Positions 45,701 to 56,577 of a stretch of 64,000 bases of DNA are shown here, piece by piece (position 1 is the stretch's first letter; the number at the start of each line of letters is the position of its first letter). The position numbers were made by a program, and so were the translations under genes. The DNA comes from Pleurostoma richardsiae (lineage: Eukaryota; Ascomycota; Sordariomycetes; Calosphaeriales; Pleurostomataceae). Location: contig JANBVO010000011.1 of NCBI GenBank assembly GCA_030052745.1, positions 558,001 through 622,000 of the forward strand, given 5' to 3'. The notes below the pieces were generated by a model. The model made no database searches. It had not been told where the DNA came from and was given only the letters and a program-made list of their open reading frames with translations.

Positions 45701-46554
45701 TTGAGTCCCCATCAGCCACAACTGCACAACCGATTGCGAGACCAGCCCCCATAGGCCGGCCAGGATCTGTTGTACAGGGAGGCCGGACCATGTCTGATAC
45801 CCCACCGAACACTATCCCGACAGACTACGAAGATCCCAAGGGCCACCTTGGCAGCAGTGCGCTTCTAGACGACTCAGAGGAGCAGCCTTTACCGGGCTTC
45901 AGGCACGGTTCACGAGGGGGCACTGTGGCGCCGGGCCCACGGCAAGCTTTCCCGCCCACTCCATTTGGAAGTCTTGATCCTGCTGTGCTGTTCCAATCGT
46001 CATCGCCATGGGGTCAGCCTGCTGGACTCGCTCCCTTCCCTGCTGGCCCACCGCCACCCCCAGGTTTTGGCCCTGTAGGATGGGCCAGTCCGACTCCGGC
46101 CTTCTCTGTCCCCGGAAGCACGGTTCGATCAACCCAACCGAGGACTGTGACCATCCGGCAATTGCTCTGCCGCGCGTGCCGGGATCTGTCGGACAAGGCG
46201 AGACTCTCTCACTCTGCCACGTCGACCCCCGACGGGAGCAGCAGGAACTCGGACCCGGTAAGCGACGTCTACATCCCGCTCGACTCGATCAAGTCGCAGA
46301 TCGAGCTACTGAAGCCCGCGATGGAGAAGTCGGTATCTGAAGACGACATCCTGGCCCTCTGCGAGACTGAAGGCAATCACCTCAATGGTGGCGGCAGCTT
46401 TGACGTACGCGACGAGCCCTCAGGGAAGACCATCCGGTGGGTGCCATCTCCTGTCCTCGCCGGTGGAAGCGATGCGCTGCCCCATATTCAGCGGGCGGTC
46501 GGAGCGCCAGGCGAGATTGGCAGTCCTGTCATCGGGTCGGGTTGGGGTCGCTAA
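42752..46554 (+). CDS. NST1: Stress response protein NST1
   Basis: Cytoplasmic fungal protein linked to salt-stress sensitivity. Exons 42752..44260 and 44332..46554 (71-nt intron with CTGAC branch) give 1243 residues, the usual NST1 size. The N-terminal block KDGSKFITVPKI, the basic stretch NRKKQKRRAKAAAKAAAEAG and the acidic tracts (EEEEYDEEDEEEEEYD) are typical. Then comes the conserved [37 protein letters not shown] segment, a very long charged coiled coil (about residues 560-760, Glu/Lys/Arg/Ala) and a Pro/Gly-rich disordered tail. A small CSVCGRKR Cys pair precedes an EELEGLYDAYYEELE helix, also found in the family. The end is GSPVIGSGWGR. Confidence 0.95.
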
Positions 46555-47214
46555 GGCCCCGCGGGGAAGGGAGAGGACGTTGTCCACGTTGAGAGGGAAC
46601 GCATGCGTCTTGCCACAGCTGCTGCTAGTCGGGTCGGCTAGCAAGGGGCTATTTGGGCGAGGGAGTCGTGCAAGCATCATCACTATTGCGACGGCGAGGG
46701 CATAATACATGCGGCCTCGATGCGTTGGGCCCATCGACTGCGGGTGTGTGTGGACTATTACTGTACTGTAGTCGAATAAGACCTACGATTACCAAGCCAA
46801 GTCAAGCAACGATTTCTGATACTAGCATACATGTTTGTGACACCGTGAGGCTCAGTGAAGAGGTAGGGAGACAAGTGCGCGATTGTCATTTCACAGGTGC
46901 CGATAGACTCGTCCGTCTAATGCGTAACCCGAACTGCTTCCCCATGGATCGGACAAGACATCAGAAATTTCAAATGATGAGCCCAATTCTAATTCGACCC
47001 CGTGGATGTAATTACACAAAGCTATTCAGAGTCCAGCCGGAGTTTTGCTCTTCCGAAACTCCTGAAATCAGACATGTTAAGAGACTCGGTCGACCTATTA
47101 GGAGCCCTTGTGCTTTTTGACGCGAATAGCCGTACCCTCGCTCTCTTCCTTCCTCTCGAGATGCTTGGGTGGCACTCAAACTGGAGAAAGCGAAAGAGTG
47201 GCTCTTTCAAGGCT
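46555..47214. other. Convergent intergenic region
   Basis: Separates NST1 (+) from the sensor-like gene (-). No feature is seen. Confidence 0.5.
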
Positions 47215-48366
47215 TCACAGCCGATTCCTATCACCGAACGGATCCCCCTGCGGCTGCGGCGCCAGCGGACTCGCCCCCTGGACAACCACCGCCGGCGCCC
47301 CCGGCCCACCGGGATATATCAGCGGCTCGGTGTCGCCTCCGCCGCCTCCGCCACCTCCGACGCTCCGGACCCTCACGGTGGGCCTCTTGCTGTCGCGCGC
47401 GATGGCCGCCGCCTCGGCGGCCGCCTCCAGCCTGCGCTGGGTGGTCCTCTCGCGGCAGCAGAAGAACATGAGCGCGCCGGCGGCGCCGGTGATGACGACC
47501 GCGAAGAGCAGGGCGATGACGGTGCCCGCGGCGTGCAGGCTGTCGTCGCGGACCATGCAGACGGCGCCGCCGGAAGTGTCGGTGCTGCAGAGCAGGCTGG
47601 CGGCGCAGGTGGAGTAGGTGTAGATGGTGTCGGTGCAGGAGCCGGTGCTGGTGCGCGTGCGGGTGGTGCCGTCGGTGATGGTGGAGACGGGGCAGGCGGT
47701 GGTGCTGGCGGTCTTGGTGGTCAGGCAGGTCAGCGTGCTGGAGGCGGTGCTGCTGACGTAGGAGGAGACGGAGGCGCTGCTGCTGCTGGAGGAGGAGGAG
47801 GAGCTCGAGTCGGAGGTGGTCGTCGTGACGGACTCGCTGCTGCTGCTACTGGTGGTGGTGGCAGCGGCAGTCGTGGCGCTGGTGCTGGTCGTGCTCGTCG
47901 TCGTCTCAGAGTCCTCTGAGGTAGTTGTGGTCTTCGCTTTGGTAGTGGTAGTCTTCTCCGCGGCAGTGGTAGTCGTCTTCTCTGCTGCCTCCGTGGTCGT
48001 CGTCTCCGAATCGTCATCGTCGTCGTCCGCCCGGCCGAACAGCAGCCCGCTGCGGCGCAGGTCGGCCGGCGCGGCCAGCTCGCACCGCCTCAGTGTCCAG
48101 AACGCCTCAGCGCCGGCCTCGTCGGCCTCGCAGCCCGCGTCGACCAGGCACGCCCGCACGTCCCATATCTGAGCGGCCGCGGGCAGGGATTCGAAGCACT
48201 GGGCCAGGAGGGCCTTGTCGTCGCCGCAGGACGCGTGGCCCGCGAGCTCGCGGCTGATGACGCGCAAGCATTCGGAACGTGGGGCGGCGGAGGCCGGCAG
48301 TGGGGCGAGGAGGAGGGAGGAGAGGAAAAAGGAGGCGAGCTGCATGGGGGATGAAGTCGGCCGCAT
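47215..48366 (-). CDS. CFEM-like single-pass cell-surface protein, wall-sensor candidate
   Basis: An unspliced frame, 383 residues from the ATG at 48366; a second ATG at residue 8 may be used (MQLASFFLSSLLLAPLPASAAP). The signal peptide ends near residue 28. Residues 33-95 hold six cysteines (33, 47, 57, 73, 79, 95), a reduced CFEM-like pattern. An Asp run (ADDDDDDSE) leads into about 110 residues of almost pure Ser/Thr, typical of O-mannosylated stalks. A second Cys-rich patch (LTCLTTKTASTTACP...CAASLLCSTD) precedes one membrane helix (TVIALLFAVVITGAAGALMFFCC) and a basic, Gly/Pro-rich cytosolic tail. The architecture is that of Wsc/Mid2-type sensors, but it is not a WSC domain. Low-complexity codon runs make this stretch prone to length variation. 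Confidence 0.82.
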   Translation of the reverse strand: MRPTSSPMQLASFFLSSLLLAPLPASAAPRSECLRVISRELAGHASCGDDKALLAQCFESLPAAAQIWDVRACLVDAGCEADEAGAEAFWTLRRCELAAPADLRRSGLLFGRADDDDDDSETTTTEAAEKTTTTAAEKTTTTKAKTTTTSEDSETTTSTTSTSATTAAATTTSSSSSESVTTTTSDSSSSSSSSSSSASVSSYVSSTASSTLTCLTTKTASTTACPVSTITDGTTRTRTSTGSCTDTIYTYSTCAASLLCSTDTSGGAVCMVRDDSLHAAGTVIALLFAVVITGAAGALMFFCCRERTTQRRLEAAAEAAAIARDSKRPTVRVRSVGGGGGGGGDTEPLIYPGGPGAPAVVVQGASPLAPQPQGDPFGDRNRL

Positions 48367-50307
48367 CTTGCACCGAGATCTCCTGGATGGAACTGCAGGT
48401 CGCCTGCTGTTTTCTGCTGGATTTTGCTGGCCCAATAGTGAGCGATGCCCCGGGGGTTGTTCGCTGCTAAGCTTTTTCCCTGTGGATCGGCGGGCTGTAG
48501 AGAGATCTGCTATCAGGCGGCCGATGCCGTAGGCCAAGTGGGAAAAAGAACGGATGACGCTGGACCGCTCGAGAAACGAAGGAAGAGATGAGGTAATGAG
48601 TGAGGAGGAGGATGATCAGACGAAGTAAAACACCGAGGAGAGAAAAAGGGGCCTGGCGCGGGCGGAAGGATTTCGGGGCTGAAGCCGAGTTTTAATGTGC
48701 GGCTCGCGATGGGCGCCATTGCCATTGCGTCGCCGTCTGGTTCCTCTTCCGCGCGGCACTGGAGCAAAGATACTTCTTAGCCCGGGCTAGAAAGGCACAG
48801 ACACGCGGCGGCGGCAGGGTCCAGAACTGCTTTAACTCCCCGGAAAGTGCCTTGCGCAGCGTAGGAAGCCCAATCAGGCGGACGGGGGCAGCGCGGCACG
48901 GTCGAATAGGGGCTGGTCCTGCTTGCGAAGGCTGCAGTGACTAGGACTGCGCCGCATCGCCGGTGGCAGGGCGCTTGTCCTGATCGAGGGCGTCCAGACT
49001 CCAGGGTGAAATGAGACACAGCGGCGGGCTGGGCTAGCTCTTTGCTCCGGCGTTGCCGCCGTCACACGTCCCGGCTAGACCTGTCAGCTGCAAAGAGCCG
49101 CTGTGTTTCATGTCGCAACCAACGGCAGCAGCACTTTGCCCAATGCGGTTGCATCGGTCTGCATTGACAGCCCTCTGCAGTTTTCTTTCTCTTGTGTGCC
49201 CTCCAGGCTCCTTGTGGAGGATGTGCAGACTTCATGGGCACTAAGTGCCGCCGCCGCAGAGTGCCGAGGCATTATGAAAGTTCTAAGATTTCCAACGGCG
49301 GCGCTTGGTGGGTCGATATTAAGGGGCCCGCTTCCGCGTCAGTGCGATTCGACGGCGCTGCTAAGAAAGTACATTTCACCGCACCTAAGATTTGCCGGCG
49401 GAATGTGCGTGGATCAAGGTAGAATGCTAACTGACAGCTGAACCGTCAGCCCTGCACCTACGCTGGACTGGCTGGGTCGCTCTGTGACCCCTGCGACGAA
49501 AGCTTACGTCTGGGGTTTGACAGACGCTTTCAAGTGGCTGTGGCGAAGCCATCGCCAGCCCGATGCCATGCATGGAAAGAAGCCAACTTTCACTCACTTG
49601 TGTCTGAGACACAGACAGTTGTCAGCGACGCATGACACAGTTTAAAAGAGAGATCTTCCTATCAGACTGCAGTGAGGTGTCAAGAGCTATGATGGGCGCA
49701 CGTTCTGACACACAGTTTCAGCATCAAGACTGATTCTGCCACTGTCTGGAATGTGACTCTAGACATATCGCAACGCGATCTGCAGCAGACGACACTCCTT
49801 CCCTCTTGATGCCTCTGTGACTCTCCCACGGCACCTCCGTGGCGGATCGAATAAAAGAAGAATGCTGGCGATCGGTCTGCCTAGGACCTAGAGGGCATTT
49901 GACGCTCCAGGATTGTGCCCCTCTTGTCATCCAAGGAGCCAAACAAAGACAGGGCTTCCAGCCGCATCAGAAAAACACCTCGGGCAACATTACTTGCTGT
50001 AAGATGGTCGTGGCAGATGCCAGCGCAGATGTCCTGCTTCGGCATAGTTCTCTAGACTCTTGGACTTCGTCCCGTCCCACCTCGAGACTAGGACAACATT
50101 ACCCGAGCTCGCCGTCGGTCAGACTTCTTCAGGTGCTGTCTGGCTCATTGCACCGTGAGGCTACGGGGTCTAGTGACTCCACCACAAGAGCTATTCGCTG
50201 CACGGCTTAACATCTAGCGATAGAGCAAGTACTCCACTCCGGCTGCACCGTTCGCCGCGGATGATCTACCAGAGTCGCGGTTTTTAGACCGCCAGGCCTA
50301 GGTTCAC
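48367..50307. other. 1.9-kb gene-free region
   Basis: Promoter of the sensor-like gene and 3' region of the DUF6594 gene. Several frames of about 60-120 codons exist but none has family likeness or splice support. Confidence 0.5.
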
Positions 50308-51376
50308 CTATCCACTCGCTCCGACGAAGACGACAAGGACTGCTGCAAAGCTGTAGCCCTGGGAATCAGCATTGCGCCTGATCTGGCATGCCCAGTTCAT
50401 TCCGGGGGATTGACTTACGCAGCGCTTGCCCCGAACACCTGCGTGACATCCGCTTTCGTGGCGACTGTGAGGCAGAGTGAGAAGACAGTGGTGAGCAGTG
50501 CAAGGATTCCGAGTCTCGTGGCCATGTCCTTGACGGTATAGAGCACGACTATGGAGATTACCGGGAGAAGCCCCCCGGCGACACCCATGAGCATCTTGCC
50601 AACTCTCTCGATGACGATGTTGTCGTACGCGATGGCATTGCGAAGATGCCGTCTGGACTCATCCGACTTCTGCAAAGGGTCATCCTGTTAGTTAGTAGGC
50701 TCAGCAGTGCGAGAGGTCAGAGCTCAGGCGCCTCACGTGGATATGCTTTCCGATATACCTGTGGTATAAGAGTATGAGCTGCCGAGTTGTCCAAGCCTCG
50801 GACTCGTCAACACACACGAGGTCTCCATAATCTGGCTTGGACCAAATGTCCTTGTCTGCGCCGACAAGACGCACATCACCCATTGAGGTTCTCCTCATCC
50901 ATTCCTGCAGAGACTGGAGAGATGATCTTCCCGGCTTGGCAAGCTTCGCTATGTCGCGGTGACGAAGCAAAGCCTCTTCTGATGATGAGCGACTGGTAAG
51001 CACCCAAACAAGATACGTCCTGAGAAGCGAGCGATATAGGATTGCACGAACGATATTCCTTCAGCTTGCTTCGCATTTCCAACACTATCTGCCACTGCGT
51101 TCCGTCATCCCGCTCACAGGCGTCTTCTCCAGCAGACTGGCTAAGCCCGACCCAGTTCACCGCATACCGCTGTCTCTCAGGGTGTGGCGAGCCTTGGTCC
51201 GCCTTCTGGGCATAACGCAACTCGTTCTCCAGGCCGACCAGCTCTGCCTGGAGGTAGAGGAGGTTCTCGGCAGAGAAGGCGCCGAAGCTCCTGAATATTG
51301 CCGTGTCGGAGTGCTCCCACATAAGCTTGCCCAGCAGGGCGTAGCCTGGCACATGCTCGTCACCATTCCGCGCCAT
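50308..51376 (-). CDS. DUF6594-domain membrane protein
   Basis: Four minus-strand exons, 51052..51376, 50737..50978, 50419..50684 and 50308..50350, give 291 residues. Family landmarks in order: HVPGYALLGKLM near the start, IFRSFGAFSAENLLYLQAELVGLENELR, a restored KEYQEALLRHRDIAKLAKPG across intron 1, HIHDDPLQKSD across intron 2, and three C-terminal hydrophobic helices (MLMGVAGGLLPVISIVVLYTV, LGILALLTTVFSLCLTVAT, AAFAAVLVVFVGAS). Intron 1 uses the weaker donor GTTCGT; the others are GTGAGG and GTAAGT. DUF6594 proteins are abundant in filamentous ascomycetes and their function is unknown. The start at 51376 is the first ATG of the open frame. It is divergent from the retropepsin-like gene. Confidence 0.85.
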
Positions 51377-51735
51377 GAGGCCCCGGTTGGAAGACACTGC
51401 CGTTATCGTGTCTCTTCCGAGTCAAACCAACGAGTGTGGCATTCCCGGACGGGACGGGCCTTCTTTTGGCTTACCCGGGATGAACACGGGTTCCGCGCCC
51501 CGGAGGCGCAGTCTGCCTTGCCCTTCAGCCGCAGCACACCAGGGCCAATAGTCGAGATAGCCGAGCCTTCCCTACCTTAACTCCTTCTGGTCCGAAAATG
51601 CGTGTCATTCCAGGTGTTCGCTCTACCCCTCACCGCTTCAGCTCAATCATGCGACAAACCGGGTCCCTCGCTCCTGCTTCTCTCCACAGGTCGCATCTCG
51701 ACATTTGCTCGTCGCCTGTCTGCAACTTCGTCTGA
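51377..51735. other. Short bidirectional promoter
   Basis: 359 bp between divergent starts; it should contain both promoters. Nothing more specific is seen. Confidence 0.5.
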
Positions 51736-53641
51736 ATGGCTGATGGAAGCAGCAATCGAGATGCTCCCGCGGATTCGGGGCGTCCAATTGACTCGCCGCC
51801 TCCTCCCGCGCGCCCTTCGTACCGCAGTGCGCAGGTGCAGATGGCGAATCTCCGAAAACGACTCTCTACTCCGATCTTGAGGAGCGCCTCCTCCGGGTCG
51901 AGCGAGGTGTCTCTTGGCGCGAGAAGCTATACAGCGGAGGATCGATATATTACTCCTGCAAAATCCACGCTTTCAGCCCGAGATCGCCGGGAGCGGTCGC
52001 GGACAGCACGGTACTTTACACTTCGCGTGTGTGGACCCAGGCGTGAGGATAGAGATTGACTCTGAAGTAGCCCGACCGTAGAACAAGCCGCGACATCCTA
52101 CTTTATGAGCGCATCCGGTATACCTACCCCTCGTCCGGTAACACAGACGCAGAAGACACGGTACTTTTAACATTTCCCTGCGTATGCTTGTGTGTCGCGG
52201 GACACTGATTGATCTCGATGTAGAGAACGGGTTTACTATGAGGATGTACCCAGTGGGCCTAGCTATCCCCCAGCTATGCAAACTTTAGACGAGGAATCAG
52301 ACTCGGAGGAAGAGATATATCGCCCTCCACGTCGCAGGCTCTACGGCGAACCTGTGCCGAATGCCCGCCTCGACATGGCCATGAACCGTCTCTCCCTCGG
52401 TCAGCCCGTCGCCGACCGAGGGCCTCTGCAAGAAACCTGGGAGAACGAGGACGGCGAAAAGTTCCACTTCCGCGGATTCGCCGCCTGTTTCCAGCGCGCC
52501 GGCTCCCAGGAGGTCGTGTTCCTGCCGTCCGCGGCTCCCAGTGTCGGCGGATACGTCAATGCCGCGCCCGGCTCGCTCGTGCACACGGTCCAGGAGTGGG
52601 CACCGCGTGACGAGCAAAAGATCAATGTCAGAGATGGTTCCAGACCGGGCTGGGAAAGCTGTGCTGATTGTCTACGCAGAACTGGAAGAGGATACAACTA
52701 ATGTTCCAGGCCGCCGCCGGCCAGTTCCTGATCGTGCGGAGTGGGCTAAAAGACTCTGGATGCGAAGCCGGTAACCTTCTAAGCATCCGCCTCTTGAGAG
52801 CCTTGGGTTTGATGTGCACGCCCCTTCCAGCATCAAAGAGCAGACGGGTCATGACTGGAGCAGGAAGTGTCTACCTCTTGGGCTTTGTCAACCTTCCCTG
52901 GCTAGAAGACCCGGATGGGCGACGGAAGGCGCACGGCCCGACGGTATTCCTGGTGTGGGAGTCCAAAGACGAAGAATACGACGTTATCATGGGGGATAAA
53001 TGGTGCATGGACAATAACGCTCTGAGTGCTGAAAACGTCCCGTCCGAAGCCAGGGCGCATGTCATAAGATGGGCCAGGGAGGAGACTCCAGGTTAGTGTT
53101 CCCGTCTCCAACGCCCCCATACAGGCAACATCGATACCTTGGACCGGTGCCTGACACCTTTTTTGCAGACGAGGCCGAGGCGAACAGGCGCCGTGACGAA
53201 TGGCAAGAGAGGGAGTCGAGGATAGCGGAAATGGAAGCAGCTCGATTGCGGGACAGAAGAAGAATCCAGCTCCATCGACAGTCCATGCCAGGACCGCTAT
53301 GGGGTCATCAGCCCGTTGGCCTCCCTGGAGTCCAGGCCCTGCCCCCGGTACTGAGGACGCCGCGGTTGCTGCCTGACGGGAGTCTCAATGGAGGACCCAT
53401 ATTCGCGGGTTTCCCCTCGACGGTGGGAATGCCCTGCCAGCGGCAAGGGTGGGTGTCCGCCGGACCGGGCAATCAGCCGATCGTCCCTCAGGGAGACTGG
53501 GTCGTTACTATTCCACCGGACAACGCCTCCGTTTTGATAGTCATCGGAAACGACAGCAAAAGACCAAGCACTGGCAAGAAACCACAGGACAGCAAGAAGC
53601 ACAGGGATGGCAAAAAACAGACCGTAACGTCAGGGAAGTAA
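51736..53641 (+). CDS. Uncharacterised protein with retropepsin-like domain
   Basis: Proposed exons 51736..52010, 52224..52626, 52680..53091 and 53169..53641 (520 residues). The third exon reads ...LKDSGCEAGNLLSIRLLRALGL, then SVYLLGFVNLPWLEDPDG...FLVWESKDEEYDVIMGDKWCMDN. This is the order of a retropepsin-like aspartic protease fold: a D-S-G loop, N-L-(L/I)-S after it, and a distal Y-D-V-I-(M/L)-G-x-x-W flap/strand. Such domains occur in gag-pol proteins and in host genes derived from them. The N-terminal 220 residues are Ser/Arg-rich and acidic; the C-terminal exon starts with a charged helix and ends in a Lys-rich tail. Junctions 1 and 3 are convincing; junction 2 needs a poor donor (GTCAGA), so a frame error or unusual splice is possible. 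Confidence 0.6.
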
Positions 53642-54426
53642 CAGTCCAGCGACGGAGCTGTTACCAGTTTCCGGTAAGCGTGAGAAAAAATGCTAGGCTA
53701 CGGTGTTAGGCGATACGAATGTTGCAGGCTGGGAAAGGGTGTTGCTTGCTCTGTGAATCCGAGAGGACCAAAGTCGATGGATCTGGTTACCCATACTGTT
53801 GGCCGTGACGGGACGACTTAATGGTGTCATCCCCGGCGTTATGTGCTTAACGAAGACATGAACATGAATGTTAGAGTATTTTGCCTAGATAAAGACTATT
53901 AAGACGCATTGCTAAAGTCGACTCCAAGGATGAAGCCCGACCGACCTAAGTAGTCGTTTACGCCCGGCTCTCTGGTGCGTTCTGCGCGATGACTTCCAGC
54001 GGGCATCCATCTTGAGACGGGCCGGTCGAGTTGCATCATTGCCTGTCGTAAAGAGCATCTCTAGGCGTCTAGCCCAGGCGAGGTGAATCATGTGGTGTAA
54101 CACGCCTGCAGGATGAAGCTGAAAAGAAAGAAGAATACGGAATAGAGATGTGGTGTGTGGTGGGAACGGCGGGTGTGGGCGGCTAAGAGCGGATGCCACT
54201 GACATGCACTCGGCCGAGTCGACGTCATCACCGTTGCGTGTTTCCTCCTGATCTTTGAACCCTTTTGAACAAGACACAAACAGCTACATTTCCTCCTTCA
54301 AACACATTCTCTCAACCGTGCTACTCGCCCTAACCTTCGAAACACAAACGCAACGAAATTCTACCGAAGCCCGGCTGCTCTCTATTGCAACCGAATTCTG
54401 ACCGTCAGCCGATCCATCCCATCAAC
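53642..54426. other. Intergenic
   Basis: Three-prime region of the retropepsin-like gene and promoter of the I78 inhibitor gene, with a CA-rich leader at 54290-54420. No gene is seen. Confidence 0.5.
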
Positions 54427-54774
54427 ATGCCTCTCGTCGTTCCAGGGATCACGTCCAACTCCGGCGACAAGACCGAGGAGTGGACCAACAAGCTTGTCGG
54501 CAAGAAATTGTCCGACGATCCATCTTCAGAGACGGTAAGCAGCTCCATCAGAATCCCCTCCGTCTCCCTGGCTGTCCTTCACGTTTCGGGTTCCCGAGGG
54601 GAGAGAGACTGAATGTCCGCTGACTGTCGCGCCCAGTGCTTCTGCAAGCGCGAGCTCCCCCAGCAAACGAGGATCATCGAGCCCGGGATGATGGTCACCA
54701 AAGACTTCCAGCCCGACAGACTCAACGTCCACCTGAAGGACGACGGCACCGTCTCCCACGTCGTCCACGGCTGA
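54427..54774 (+). CDS. I78-family protease inhibitor, 81 residues
   Basis: Exons 54427..54534 and 54637..54774 (102-nt intron, phase 0, CTGAC branch). The protein begins MPLVVPGITSNSGDKTEEW, the usual fungal I78 start, and includes NKLVGKKLSDD, then RELPQQTRIIEPGMMVTKDF, PDRLNVHLKDDGTVSHVVHG and stop. This fits the peptidase inhibitor I78 fold, a small cytosolic inhibitor of serine proteases of the subtilisin/elastase type. There is no signal peptide. The usual Thr-Phe before the KKDLP-like strand is replaced by Cys-Phe-Cys, which I have not seen described for the family. Confidence 0.9.
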
Positions 54775-55233
54775 TCCTGACGAGATGATAATCTGATTGA
54801 CCTTCTGGCGGCGTTGGCGGGAACGGAGGCGGCGCCTCTGTGGTCGTGCCGGACAGAGATGGCCTCAGGTGCCGCTTGCCGCGGCATATACTCTTTGTTG
54901 TACACTAGCGAGATTATATTCTTACAACTCCTTTCACAACGCTCTTGTGCTCTGTACTTGATGCTGCTTGACTGTATCATCACCCCTCATCATCTCGCGC
55001 CTTATCGGGATGCGTATCGTACTGTGACCCCGCTGACGACATTGCTGTGGCTGACGCCAGCCCCTCCAAGACAATGAAGAGCGGTGCGCCACAATGGCCG
55101 ATCGACCCCGCCATCGCCAGCGTGGGGCAAGTCCAGGTGCCAAATTCCATCAAACAGCCCACCAACTCTCGGCATCGCGGGGTGCTCAATCTGCTTCTCT
55201 TTTCCAGCGAGCGAGCCATAAACTGCAGTCAAG
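54775..55233. other. Intergenic
   Basis: Three-prime end of the inhibitor gene and promoter/leader of TMA20. A leader frame reads through to the ATG at 55234. No feature is supported. Confidence 0.45.
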
Positions 55234-56047
55234 ATGTTCAAAAAAGAGTGAGTTATCTATGAACGCCCCTGGGTCACTGTCGTTCCTCTCCATCCAAGCT
55301 AGCCAGACACAGCAACTGTCTCCCCCACCATACCCCTCCATCCTACGAGCTCCGGTCCTTCTTCCTCATGACCTCGCGCCCAGCTAACCACACCCTCTCC
55401 CACCCAGTCTCGCCCCGGCGCCGAAGCAGAAGCTCAAGTCCTCCGTGCAGCGCGCGATCCGGCAGTCAGTGCTGACGACGTACCCGCTGCTGGCGCCCTA
55501 CATCGACGAGGTGATGCCCAAGAAGTCGCCCCTCGAGCAGATGAAGCTGCCCGACCGCGCCTCCCTCTACGTCGTCGACGGCCACCCCATCTTCTACCAG
55601 CAGGACCTGCCCGGCGTGCCCCTGCTGCCGCACCTCAAGCTCGTCCACCGCTTCCCCGCCGCCTTCCCCTCCGTGCGCATCGACCGCGGCGCCATCCGCT
55701 TCGTGCTCAGCGGGGCCACGCTCATGGCGCCGGGGCTGACGAGTAAGGGGGGGAGGCTGCCGCTGCCGAGGGACGAGGAGAGCGAGAGCGAGGAGGAAGA
55801 GGAGGAGGAGGGACATGAGGACGGAGAGGGGAAGAGGAGGCGGGAGGGCGTGGATGAGGAGGGACACTGGAGCAGGGAGCTGGAGAAGGGGGAGCCGGTG
55901 GTGGTCATGGCAGAGGGCAAGGAAGAGGCATGCGCGGTGGGTGTGCTGGTCATGGGCACGAAGGAGGTCAAGGAGAAGGGTAAGGGCCCGGTCATGGAGG
56001 AGGCACACTTCCTGGGCGATGGTCTGTGGGCTCTGAACGTCAACTGA
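55234..56047 (+). CDS. TMA20: Translation machinery-associated protein 20 (MCTS1/MCT-1 homologue)
   Basis: Cytosolic factor that with Tma22/DENR recycles 40S subunits and acts in re-initiation. Exons 55234..55247 (MFKK + split codon) and 55408..56047 with a 160-nt intron; 217 residues. The N-terminal MFKKDLAPAPKQKLKSSVQRAIRQ, the PYIDEVMPKK...LPDRASLYVVDG block and the PUA domain (FPSVRIDRGAIRFVLSGATLMAPGL, then EPVVVMAEGKEEACAVGVLVMGTKEV, EEAHFLGDGLW) are all present. Residues about 125-160 carry an extra Glu/Asp/Gly/Arg-rich insertion (EESESEEEEEEEGHED...) within the PUA part, between GGRLP and HWSRELEKGEP. Confidence 0.94.
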
Positions 56048-56577
56048 GCGGAGAGGATGGGAGGATTTAGGCCGGAGAACGAGTGCTGTTCCGGTCGCAG
56101 CGACGAAGCGTCACGTTGTATAAATGCCCGAATCCCATGTTTTATGATGGAACACCATTCTCACTGTGTGCTTGGATGAGTTGCCTTTCTATCGTGAAAG
56201 GCGGGAAAGACTGATCTTTGGGCCGGACATTCAAAGATATATGATCGAGTTCACAATACAGACAGGAAGACGCAAGATCCGATATGGCCAGAAACTTCCG
56301 AGGGTCGTTTTCCTTACCTTGCCGCGCATCGAATCTGATCACACAATGTCGACAGATTGTTGGCTCACACTCTCTAACGATATGTATCTCCCCACCAAAA
56401 CAGAGACACCTGATACGAAGAGAACGGCAAGGTTTTCGAAAGGGGAGAAAGTCAAGTGTACGAAATCAGAGCACTACTACGGAGACTAAGCCTAAGCCAG
56501 GCACGACAAACCCCCCAAAAGCAAGCGTCTTACTCATTCCCTCTGTCCCACCATCCCATCTTCCCAGCATCGAAGCT
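56048..56577. other. Convergent intergenic region
   Basis: Lies between TMA20 (+) and the BTB-like gene (-). Frames here are shadows of the 3' ends. Confidence 0.45.
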
